DNA from: JADLDB01 sp040755835
GTDB lineage: Bacteria; Myxococcota; Myxococcia; Myxococcales; Myxococcaceae
Reading direction: 5' to 3'
Assembly (NCBI GenBank): GCA_040755835.1
Contig: JBFMAB010000100.1
Location: 1-64,000 of the forward strand
Length of the DNA stretch: 64,000 bases
Under the pieces are notes generated by a model. It had not been told where the DNA came from. It was given only the letters and a program-made list of their open reading frames with translations, and searched no databases. This document shows, in pieces, positions 8,189 to 15,922 of this stretch (position 1 is the stretch's first letter; the number at the start of each line of letters is the position of its first letter). The translations under genes were made by a program, and so were the position numbers.

Positions 8189-11100
8189 ATGTCGCGCGTC
8201 TTGGTGGTCGGTTGCCTCCTCGTGCTGGTCGGGTGTGAGACGGACACGACGCCTCCCGCGGGCCGTTGCGACGGCGTCCGCTGCACCGGCACGGACATCT
8301 GCCACCCGGAGACGGGGCGCTGCGGCCCGGCGGACGGCGGGACGGGTGACGCCGGGCCGCCGGACGGCGGCGGAGACGACGCGGGCGCACCGGACGCGGG
8401 GGGCGTGGACGCGGGCCGGGACGCGGGGGAGGTGGACGCAGGCCAGGACGCCGGGCCGGGCGACGCCGGCCAGGACGCGGGGACCGACGCGGGCCCGCCG
8501 GACGCGGGAGACGACGCCGGCGTGGACGCGGGCTGCGGCTCGGACCTGGACTGTTTCGGTCTCGCCGCGCACTGCGAACCGTCCAGCGGCGCCTGCGTGG
8601 AGTGTTACCTGGACGCGCACTGCCCGTCGTCGGCGGTGCCCAGGTGTGACCTGCGCGATCACACCTGCCAGGGCTGCGTGGCGAACGCCGACTGCGCGAA
8701 CCCGACGCCCATCTGCCTCATGCGGCAGTGCCAGCCGTGCAGCAGCAACGCGGAGTGCGGCGCCGGGCGCGAGTGCGATCCGCTGCTCTCGGGCGACTGC
8801 CTGCCGCTGCCGGACTCCTGCGCGAACCCGAAGGCGATCCTCCCCTCTGGCTCGGGCACCGCGTCCTTCAGCGCGGAGCCGGGACAGGCGATCGACGACA
8901 CCGCCGGCACCTGCAACGCCGCGGGCCCGGAGCTCGTCTACACCTTCACCACGACGGCGGTGAAGGACCTGACGGTCTCGGTCGCGCCGCTGTCCGGCAG
9001 CGCGGCGAAGCCGGTGGTGTACCTGCGCGGGCCGTCGTGTTCCTCAGGCCCGCAGACGGCGTGCGACGCGCCGGCGACCGGATCAGCCAGCCTCGCCATC
9101 TCCGGCCTGCCGGCGGGCACCTGGTACCTCTTCGTCGAGAGCGCGAACGGCGCACCGGGCCGCGTGTCGGTCACCGTGTCGCTCTTGACGCCGTCGCAGC
9201 CGCCGGCCAACGAGAGCTGCGGCGCGCCGCAGGCGCTCACCTTCGTGGGCCCGAGCGCGGTCGCGGTCGGCAACACCGCGCTGGCGGCGAACGACTCGAC
9301 GACGGCGGCGAACGATCCCTCCTGCAGTGCGACGGCGCGCACGAGCGGGAAGGACCTCGTCTACACGTACACGCTCGCCACGCGGAGCAACGTGACGGTG
9401 GTGGCGCGGCCGACGCTGGGCTCGGCGCTGCACCCGGTGGTGTCGGTGCGCAGCGTGTGCCTCACCCCGGCCACCGAGCTCGGCTGCCAGGCGCAGGCGT
9501 TCGCGGCCGCCGCGCAGGTGACGCTGAACGGACAGCAGCCGGGCACCTACGCCGTCTGGGTCGACTCGGCCGACGGCACGCAGGGCGCCTTCCAGCTCGA
9601 GGTGACGGCGAACCCGGCGGTGGACAACGACACGTGCCCCGGCGTGCAGGCGCTGGGCTTCACGGGCAACACCGCGACCGCGACGGGTGACACGACGTAC
9701 GCCACGAATGGCAACGTGCTGGGCGACCAGACGCCGTCGTGCAGCGACTCCGCGCGCGGCACCGGGAAGGACGTCGTCTACGCCTTCACCCTCACGCAGC
9801 CGCAGGACGTGACCGTGGCGGTGACGCCGACGGGGGTGAGCCCCACCTTCGAGCCCGTCGTCTCGGTGCGCACGGTGTGCGGCGACGCCACGCGCCCGGC
9901 GGAGAAGGGCTGCGTGTCGCCGCTCGCTCCGGTACAGGGCTCGCTGACGCTGGTGAACCAGCCCGCGGGCACCTACGTGGTGTGGGTGGACGGGGCGCGC
10001 GACACCTTTGGCCCGTTTCAGCTCGAGGTGACGTTGGCCCCGCCGACGCCCCCGCCAGCCAACGACACCTGCGCCGGCGCGCAGGCGCTCACCTTCGCCT
10101 CGGGCGTGGCGACCGTCACCGGCTCGACGCTGCAGGCCGCGAACGACAACAGCGGCTTCGACGTGTCGCCGACGTGCTCGTCGACGGCGCGGCAGACGGG
10201 CCGCGACGTCATCTACACGATGACGCTGGCCCAGCCGCAGGACGTGACGCTGACGGTGACGCCGTCCGCGGGCTCGACGTTGAACCCGGCGCTGTACGTG
10301 CGGAAGTCGTCGTGCACCTCGCAGATCCTCGGCGACGAGCTGGTGTGCCTGCAGAAGGTGGGGCCTGCGACGGCCGTGCTGACGGCGCTGCCGGCGGGCA
10401 CCTACTGGATCTGGGTCGACGGCGCGGGCGGAACGTCGGGCAGCTTCACGCTGACCGCGACGCTGGCCGCTCCCACGCCGGCGCCGGCGAACGACGGCTG
10501 CGCCGGCGCGCAGGCGCTCAGCTTCGTGGGCGACACCGCGACGGCGACCGGCACCACCTTCGGCGCGACGAACTCCAACTCGCCGACGGACAACGCGCCG
10601 GCCTGCGGGACGGACTTCCTCCCGCGGCGGTACGGGCGCGATCTCGTCTACACGTACACGCTCACCGGCGCGCAGGACGTGGACATTCGCGTGACGCCGA
10701 CGGCGGGCAGCGCGCTGGTGCCGGCGGTGTACGTGCGGCTGCCGGGGCAGTGCACCAGCTTCAGCGCGGGCAGCGAGCTTTCGTGCATGGCGCAGACGCG
10801 GCCGGCGGAGGCGCGGCTGTACCTGCCCAACCAGCCCGCGGGGACGTACCCGCTCTTCGTGGATTCGAACGGCTACGACACCGGCGGCTACACGCTGACG
10901 GTGAAGAAGCTGCCGGCCACGCTGCCGCCGTCGAACGACACCTGCACCGCGCCGGGCGTGGTGACGCAGGGCGCGACGGGCGTCACGGGCGACACGACGG
11001 GCGCGAAGGACGACTACTCGATCTCCTCGAGCCCGAACTACTCGGCGGCGTGTCGGCAGTACTTCTTCAGCGGGCGCGATCTCGCGTACCAGTACACCGC

Positions 11101-11344
11101 GAGCACGACGGGCACGGTGACGGCGACGCTGACGCCCCAGGGCCTGTTCGATCCCGCGCTGATGCTGCTGCAGCCGGCGTGCGGCGCCGCGTCGTGCGTG
11201 CGCTTCTCGGACTCGGGCGGGCCGGGCGTCGCGGAGTCCTTCACCTTCTCCGTCACGGCGGGCCAGACGTACTACCTCGTCGTCGACAGCTGGGACGGGA
11301 CGCAGCCGAACACCTTCGGGACGTTCACGCTGACGGTTCAGTAG
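8189..11344 (+). CDS. Large secreted lipoprotein with Asp-Ala-Gly linker and six repeated beta-sandwich domains
   Basis: The ATG at 8189 gives 1051 residues beginning with a lipoprotein signal and lipobox LVGC (Cys16). It continues with a D-A-G/P-D-A-G rich linker (about residues 50-115) and a Cys-rich part with about 20 cysteines. Six tandem domains of about 140 residues follow, each opening with a variant of NDTCAGAQALTF. Each then has a GKDVVYTYTLTQPQDVTV-like strand pair, a VVYVR strand and a closing QPAGTYxVWVDG strand. The domains resemble bacterial pre-peptidase C-terminal (PPC) domains, which occur in surface and secreted proteins. The open frame extends upstream to 6887, but only from 8189 is there a signal peptide. 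It is probably a cell-surface protein used in adhesion or sensing, by inference. Confidence 0.85.
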   Translation: MSRVLVVGCLLVLVGCETDTTPPAGRCDGVRCTGTDICHPETGRCGPADGGTGDAGPPDGGGDDAGAPDAGGVDAGRDAGEVDAGQDAGPGDAGQDAGTDAGPPDAGDDAGVDAGCGSDLDCFGLAAHCEPSSGACVECYLDAHCPSSAVPRCDLRDHTCQGCVANADCANPTPICLMRQCQPCSSNAECGAGRECDPLLSGDCLPLPDSCANPKAILPSGSGTASFSAEPGQAIDDTAGTCNAAGPELVYTFTTTAVKDLTVSVAPLSGSAAKPVVYLRGPSCSSGPQTACDAPATGSASLAISGLPAGTWYLFVESANGAPGRVSVTVSLLTPSQPPANESCGAPQALTFVGPSAVAVGNTALAANDSTTAANDPSCSATARTSGKDLVYTYTLATRSNVTVVARPTLGSALHPVVSVRSVCLTPATELGCQAQAFAAAAQVTLNGQQPGTYAVWVDSADGTQGAFQLEVTANPAVDNDTCPGVQALGFTGNTATATGDTTYATNGNVLGDQTPSCSDSARGTGKDVVYAFTLTQPQDVTVAVTPTGVSPTFEPVVSVRTVCGDATRPAEKGCVSPLAPVQGSLTLVNQPAGTYVVWVDGARDTFGPFQLEVTLAPPTPPPANDTCAGAQALTFASGVATVTGSTLQAANDNSGFDVSPTCSSTARQTGRDVIYTMTLAQPQDVTLTVTPSAGSTLNPALYVRKSSCTSQILGDELVCLQKVGPATAVLTALPAGTYWIWVDGAGGTSGSFTLTATLAAPTPAPANDGCAGAQALSFVGDTATATGTTFGATNSNSPTDNAPACGTDFLPRRYGRDLVYTYTLTGAQDVDIRVTPTAGSALVPAVYVRLPGQCTSFSAGSELSCMAQTRPAEARLYLPNQPAGTYPLFVDSNGYDTGGYTLTVKKLPATLPPSNDTCTAPGVVTQGATGVTGDTTGAKDDYSISSSPNYSAACRQYFFSGRDLAYQYTASTTGTVTATLTPQGLFDPALMLLQPACGAASCVRFSDSGGPGVAESFTFSVTAGQTYYLVVDSWDGTQPNTFGTFTLTVQ
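8333..8534 (+). repeat. Asp-Ala-Gly-rich coding repeat
   Basis: An irregular repeat inside the large lipoprotein gene, built of GGACGCGGG-like and GACGCCGGG-like units that encode DAG, PDAG and VDAG tripeptides and tetrapeptides. Such linkers between the lipid-anchored N-terminus and the folded part are frequent in myxobacterial lipoproteins. The units vary in codon use, so it is an old rather than a freshly expanded repeat. Confidence 0.8.
8815..11341 (+). repeat. Six tandem ~420-bp domain repeats
   Basis: Within the lipoprotein gene, six copies of a domain of roughly 130-145 codons follow one another. The anchor words are CANPKAIL, NESCGAPQAL, NDTCPGVQAL, NDTCAGAQAL, NDGCAGAQAL and NDTCTAPGVV. 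Each copy ends with a YxVWVDxxxGTxGxFxLTV-like strand. Copies 3 to 5 are closest to each other, as expected for stepwise duplication; the last copy is the most divergent. Confidence 0.8.
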
Positions 11345-11429
11345 CCGGCGAGGAGCCCGCGAGCTTCGTCGAGAATCCCGAGGCGACGGCGCGGGCCATC
11401 CCAGCGGTCGTTCGCGAAGTGGCCGCGGC

Positions 11430-12049
11430 TTACCCGCGCACGAGCTTCGCCGCCTGCTCTTGAAACCAGCGCTTGATCGTCTGCCACTGACGATCGGTCA
11501 GCCCGACGACACGCGGATCATCGCGCTCGGCGTCGTCGAAGAACGTGAGGGCGCGGACCACGTGGTAGATGTCCGAGGCGCTGCGCTTGGACCTCTTGCC
11601 ATACGCGTCGAGCGCCTCGGCGAGAGCGATCTTGCCACGCGTGAGGATCACGTGGAGGTCCCAGAAATCGCGCCGGAGCCCACGACGCGCGATGGCTGCC
11701 AGCTTCATGACCGCCAGGTCCAGAGGGCTCGCGACACGGAATCCGCCTGGGCCGGGCCTCGGCGCCTCGAGCGGTCGGGAGGGGTAGCTCACGACGTCGA
11801 CGAGCGTCCCTGCCGCATCGACCGTGACGACCGCGTCGGTCTGTCCTCGCGGACGAGGTCCTGTGCGACGACATCGAGCGCCGCGCCAGCCTTGCCGGAG
11901 AACAAGTCGAGGTCCAGCGAGCTTCGATGGCCAGAGTACCAGCCAACGGCAGTGCCGCCTGCCAGGGAGAACCCGTCCAGGCTGCGCAGTCGCTTCAGGC
12001 GACCCAGAAGGCGGAGCTGCTTCGCCGAAAGGCTGGGGGCTCGCGCCAC
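11430..12049 (-). pseudogene. AbiEii-family nucleotidyltransferase toxin, frameshifted
   Basis: Two overlapping minus-strand frames make one AbiEii-like protein. The first part starts at GTG 12049 (VARAPSLSAKQLRLLGRL) and holds the nucleotidyltransferase core: FSLAGGTAVGWYSGHRSSLDLDLF, with the two Asp of the DxD metal site. It breaks near 11841-11846. The second frame continues with AVVTVDAAGTLVDVVSYP, the ASPLDLAVMKLAAIARRGLRRDFWDLH block and a helical end, stopping at 11430. One missing base restores the family order. Such toxins transfer nucleotides to tRNA acceptor ends in studied members. The gene upstream, also broken, overlaps it by 55 bp. No antitoxin of AbiEi type is seen. It is most likely inactive, unless the frameshift is a sequencing error. 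Confidence 0.8.
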
Positions 12050-12300
12050 GTTTCGTTCTCCGCGTCGAAGACGGCGCGCCAGTAAGCAACGGTTCTCGGT
12101 GAGAGCTCCGGGTGTCCGGACGTCACGAAGAAATGGTGAATCCGCTGGAGGCCGTAGGTCCGAATCAACCACCGCACGTCGCGCCAGCGTCCGACTCGAG
12201 GACCCGGGCAAGCACGTCGTCGGCGTCGCGCGCGAGGTCGACGCACTCCGGGCGCGAGTCCCAGAAGAGCGAAGACATCGAGCGCGGAAGCGACTTCATG
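11995..12300 (-). pseudogene. Partner gene of the AbiEii-like toxin (DUF6922-like), frameshifted
   Basis: From ATG 12300 the frame reads MKSLPRSMSSLFWDSRPE, then VDLARDADDVLARVLE, and would stop soon after. A shift of one base near 12194 continues it as GRWRDVRWLIRTYGLQRIHHFF and LSPRTVAYWRAVF. Together this is the usual small helical protein (LFWDxxP, ARVLExGxWxDVRWL, LSPRTxAFW) found directly upstream of AbiEii-type toxins; I recall it as DUF6922. Its exact role is not established, but the position suggests an antitoxin or partner. The next gene's GTG lies inside its last codons. A single-base deletion breaks it, as in its neighbour. Confidence 0.72.
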
Positions 12301-12322
12301 GTGGCGAGTGTACCAAGGGGAC

Positions 12323-12523
12323 CTAGTAGTGCGGTGGCTTGTCCTGCCGCGTCGCGTCCACCAGCCCCGGCCCGGCGTCGTACTTGTCCTGCAGCTTCGC
12401 CAGCGCGTCCTTCAGCCCGTCCAACTCGCGCTGCTGCCGGTAGACGACCTGGGACAGTTCCTCCAGTGTGTGCTCGAGCTGCGCGTAGCGGGCCTCCAGT
12501 TCGTTGAGGCGGCTTTCGGACAT
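12323..12523 (-). CDS. slyX: SlyX-like small coiled-coil protein
   Basis: The 66-residue protein from ATG 12523 reads MSESRLNELEARYAQLEHTL and so on, a single leucine-zipper-like coiled coil, and ends in the SlyX hallmark PPHY. A longer open frame begins at 12577 but adds a sequence without family similarity. SlyX proteins are short, their function is unknown, and they are found widely in Proteobacteria and relatives. It stands alone between the decayed toxin module and the divergently transcribed helicase gene. Confidence 0.88.
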   Translation of the reverse strand: MSESRLNELEARYAQLEHTLEELSQVVYRQQRELDGLKDALAKLQDKYDAGPGLVDATRQDKPPHY

Positions 12524-12625
12524 GGCCGCACGGCTAGCAGGAGCCCCGCGCTCATGGAAGCCCTTGAAAAGCCTCATGCAGTCCCAGCGGACCCATCGGG
12601 CGCCTGATGCCTTGCGGCCCAGACG

Positions 12626-15600
12626 GTGTTATTGGCCGACGTTCCCGTGACGCAGCCTGCTTCGACACCTCCGATCCTCCCTCCCGACGACGGTCTCTGG
12701 CTCAAAGGCCTCAAGTCCGAAGTCCTGCCCACCACGTTCGCGAAGGGCCGCGAAGTCGCGCAGGCCCAACGCGTCGCCATGCTCGCCCGCACCGACGTCG
12801 GCATCGCCGCGAAGGTGACCGGCAGCGAAGGCGAGAAGTACGACGTGCAGGTCGCGCCGCACGACGACGGCACGCTCGACTCGCTCTGCAACTGCGCCGC
12901 CTGGAACAAGGACGGCCGCCACTGCAAGCACGTCGTCGCCGCGTCGCTGGTGTACCTCGCGCGCCTCAAGGCCAACGCGGCGAACGAGCCGACGGCCGAC
13001 GGCGCGGGCCGGGAGGAGACCGTCGCCCTGCCGGCCCTCGCCAAGCTGGAGAACTGGCTCGGCCTGTCCTCGCAGCCTGACGTCGAGCTGCTCTACCGGC
13101 TCACGCCCGCGCCGAACGCGCCGGGTGGCCGCAACTGGGTGCTCGACGTGCGCCGCGTCGACCAGCAGGCCAGGGGGCCGGTGCAGGTGAAGCGGATCCT
13201 CAACTCGGGCACCAGGGTGGCGCCCGCCGACGAGCGCGTGCTGCTCGAGCTGTCGAAGTACGAGGTGCGCTTCGACTCGAAGGTGGTCATGTCGGACGAG
13301 GCGCTGTCGGACGCGATGGAGCTGCTCAAGCCCCGGCGCGTGATCTACCGCGGCACGCCGCTGCAGTTCTCCGACTCGCCCGCGCGACCGCTGATCCGCC
13401 TCACCCACACCGACGGCGGGGCGATCGCCCGCGTGGACATCGGGCTGCCGGACGGCGCGGTGGTGGGGCTCAAGGACGTCACGGTGCTGGTCGGCCGGCG
13501 CACGTGGGTCATCGCCGGGCAGGCCGCGTACACGCTGGAGCCGGACTTCCCGCCGCGCCTGCTGCGCAAGTGGCTGCTCGAGCCGTCCATGGCGTTCCCG
13601 GCGGGGCAGCTCGATCGCGCGCTGTCCTTCTTCGCGGCGCACCTGCCGCGCTACCGCCTGAGCCTGCAGGCCGAAGGCATCGCGGTCGACGACACCACGC
13701 CGCCGAAGTTCATCGTCACGCTCGAGGGCAAGGCCGACGCGGTGAAGGCGCAGCTCGCGGCGCGCTACGGCGCCGCGGTGACGGTGCCGGTGTCGCCGGT
13801 CGCGCAGCACCTCGGCTACGCCGCCGGTGGCACGGGCGAAGGGCGCAAGCTGTTCCTCCGCCAGGAGATCGCCGAGCGCGCCGCCGGAAAGAAGCTGGTC
13901 GAGCTGGGGCTGCGCTTCGACGAGCCCACCCACAGCTACGAGGCGACCGGCGACCAGGCGATCGACTTCTGGTCCCGCGGGCGCGCCGAGCTTCCGAAGG
14001 ACTGGGAGGTGTACGCCGCGGCGCCGCCGAAGGTCCGCGTGCGCGCCCGCCTGCGCCCCCGCGTGCGGGTGAACATGAGCCAGTCGAACTGGTTCGACCT
14101 CGACACCGAGTTCATCACCGAGGACCAGACGGTCGACCTCGGCGCGGTGCGCATGTTCCTCGAGTCGGGCCGCAAGTTCATCCCCCTGAAGGACGGCTCG
14201 TTCGCCGAGACCGACGTCGACGAGCTCAAGCGCGTCGCGAACCTGCTCGAGGAGGCCGGCGCGCTGCCCGGCAAGTCGCGCACCCGGCTGCCGCTGTTCC
14301 ACGCCACCGCGCTCGACCTGCTGGCGACGCTGGGCGACGTGGAGATCGAAGCGAAGGCCCGCCGCGCGATCGCCGAGCTGAAGGAGATCGACGGCATCCC
14401 GGCGGTGAAGACGCCCGAGGGGTTGCGGGCCGAGCTGCGCCACTACCAGGAGGCGGGCCTCTCGTGGCTCTGGTTCCTGTACCGCCACGGCCTGTCGGGC
14501 GTGCTGGCCGACGACATGGGCCTGGGCAAGACGGTGCAGGCGCTGGCGCTCTTGCTCAAGGTGAAGAACGAGCACGGCCAGGCGCCCAGCCTCGTCGTCG
14601 CGCCCACCAGCGTGCTGCCCAACTGGGAGCGGGAGATCGAGCGCTTCGCGCCGGGCCTCACGTACCTCACCTGGCACGGCGCGGACCGGCGCGAGAACGC
14701 CGAGAAACTCAAAGACGTCGACGTGGTGCTGACGAGCTACTCGCTCATCCGCCGCGACGTGGAGGATCTGCGGAAGCTCAAGTACCGCACCGTCATCCTC
14801 GACGAGGCGCAGAACATCAAGAATGCCGACTCGGCCACCGCGCAGGCCTGCAAGCTGGTCGAGGGCGCGCACAAGGTCGCTCTCACCGGGACGCCGCTCG
14901 AGAACCGCCTCACGGAGCTGTGGAGCCTGTTCGACTTCCTCATGCCCGGCTTCCTCGGCAGCGCCAACGCCTTCGCCGATCGCTTCGAGCACCCGATCAG
15001 CGTGCAGGGCGACATGGAGGTGCGCGACCGCCTCAAGAAGCGCATCCACCCGTTCATCATGCGGCGGCTCAAGACGGAGGTGGCGAGGGACCTCCCGCCG
15101 AAGACCGAGGTCGTCACCTGGGTGGACATGGATCCCGGGCAGGCGGCGCTGTACCGCGAGGTGCTCGAGGAGTCGAAGCGCAAGGTCTACGAGTCCATCG
15201 ACAAGGTGGGCTTCAACAAGTCACGCATCTCGATCCTCTCGGCGCTCATGCGCCTGCGGCAGGTGTGCTGCGATCCGCGACTGCTCAAGCTGCCGGGCAC
15301 GATCCTGCCGCCGTCGGCCAAGCTGCAGCGCTTCGGCGAGCTCGTCGACGAACTGACGCGCGAAGGCCACCGCGCGCTCGTCTTCAGCCAGTTCACCGAG
15401 ATGCTCGACCTGCTCAAGGCGCAGGCCGACGAGCTGAAGCTGAAGTACCTCTACCTCGACGGCCGCACGCGCGACCGCATGGCCAGGGTGGACGCCTTCA
15501 ACGCGCCCGACGGCCCGCCCGTCTTCTTCATCTCGCTGAAGGCCGGCGGCACGGGCTTGAACCTCACCACCGCGGACTACGTGATCCACTACGATCCCTG

Positions 15601-15829
15601 GTGGAACCCCGCCGTCGAGGACCAGGCGACCGATCGGACGCACCGCATCGGCCAGACGCGCGCCGTCTTTTCCTACAAGCTCATCACCCGCGGCACCGTC
15701 GAGGAGAAGATCCTCGGCCTGCAGCAGCGCAAGCGGGAGCTCGCCCAGGGCGTGCTGGGCACCGACGCCGACGTCGGCAAGGCACTCACCGAAGCCGACG
15801 TCGAGAGCCTCTTCACGTACGACGGATAA
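12626..15829 (+). CDS. SWIM zinc-finger SNF2-family helicase
   Basis: The protein has about 1067 residues. A SWIM-type zinc finger (CNCAAWNKDGRHCKH, about residues 89-103) is followed by a long bacterial SNF2-associated region. The SNF2 ATPase then carries Walker A DDMGLGKT (about 628-635), DEAQ box ILDEAQNIKN (about 722), LTGTPLEN, and in the second RecA lobe LVFSQFTEM, AGGTGLNLT and QATDRTHRIGQTR. These enzymes move along DNA or remodel protein-DNA complexes; bacterial ones are related to HepA/RapA and to chromatin remodellers. The start is uncertain: GTG 12626 is the first in frame, but TTG 12632 and GTG 12647 are also possible and no strong ribosome-binding site decides. The end is about 90 bp before recN. 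Confidence 0.9.
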   Translation: MLLADVPVTQPASTPPILPPDDGLWLKGLKSEVLPTTFAKGREVAQAQRVAMLARTDVGIAAKVTGSEGEKYDVQVAPHDDGTLDSLCNCAAWNKDGRHCKHVVAASLVYLARLKANAANEPTADGAGREETVALPALAKLENWLGLSSQPDVELLYRLTPAPNAPGGRNWVLDVRRVDQQARGPVQVKRILNSGTRVAPADERVLLELSKYEVRFDSKVVMSDEALSDAMELLKPRRVIYRGTPLQFSDSPARPLIRLTHTDGGAIARVDIGLPDGAVVGLKDVTVLVGRRTWVIAGQAAYTLEPDFPPRLLRKWLLEPSMAFPAGQLDRALSFFAAHLPRYRLSLQAEGIAVDDTTPPKFIVTLEGKADAVKAQLAARYGAAVTVPVSPVAQHLGYAAGGTGEGRKLFLRQEIAERAAGKKLVELGLRFDEPTHSYEATGDQAIDFWSRGRAELPKDWEVYAAAPPKVRVRARLRPRVRVNMSQSNWFDLDTEFITEDQTVDLGAVRMFLESGRKFIPLKDGSFAETDVDELKRVANLLEEAGALPGKSRTRLPLFHATALDLLATLGDVEIEAKARRAIAELKEIDGIPAVKTPEGLRAELRHYQEAGLSWLWFLYRHGLSGVLADDMGLGKTVQALALLLKVKNEHGQAPSLVVAPTSVLPNWEREIERFAPGLTYLTWHGADRRENAEKLKDVDVVLTSYSLIRRDVEDLRKLKYRTVILDEAQNIKNADSATAQACKLVEGAHKVALTGTPLENRLTELWSLFDFLMPGFLGSANAFADRFEHPISVQGDMEVRDRLKKRIHPFIMRRLKTEVARDLPPKTEVVTWVDMDPGQAALYREVLEESKRKVYESIDKVGFNKSRISILSALMRLRQVCCDPRLLKLPGTILPPSAKLQRFGELVDELTREGHRALVFSQFTEMLDLLKAQADELKLKYLYLDGRTRDRMARVDAFNAPDGPPVFFISLKAGGTGLNLTTADYVIHYDPWWNPAVEDQATDRTHRIGQTRAVFSYKLITRGTVEEKILGLQQRKRELAQGVLGTDADVGKALTEADVESLFTYDG

Positions 15830-15899
15830 CCCTTCGGAACAACGAGTGTTTTCACCAGCGCCGCCCTCTGTCAGTCGCACCTGCTAAGGTGTTCAGTGT

Positions 15900-15916
15900 T
15901 CTGAACGGAGGTGCAG
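15900..15916 (-). promoter_or_regulatory. LexA-type operator candidate in front of recN
   Basis: On the minus strand this reads CTGCACCTCCGTTCAGA. It shares CTGCAC, then CC and GTTCAG, with the element in front of lexA (14 of 17 positions). Both resemble the Myxococcus LexA motif that I recall as CTRHAMRYBYGTTCAGS. A second GTTCAG lies at 15891-15896, so the region holds the inverted pair GTTCAG-n4-CTGAAC (15891-15906). It overlaps the recN ribosome-binding site (GGAGG, 15907-15911), where a bound repressor would block expression. Confidence 0.6.
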
Positions 15917-15922
15917 GCCGGC

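Noticed and set aside
12629..15049. 806-codon open frame opposite the SNF2 helicase
   Set aside because: Composition is that of an antisense shadow, with no motif; the helicase frame carries all the motifs.
15911..15922. GTG 15911 as the recN start
   Set aside because: It abuts the GGAG of the ribosome-binding site and lies in the LexA-like site; ATG 15923 begins the conserved MLTSLRLSNF.
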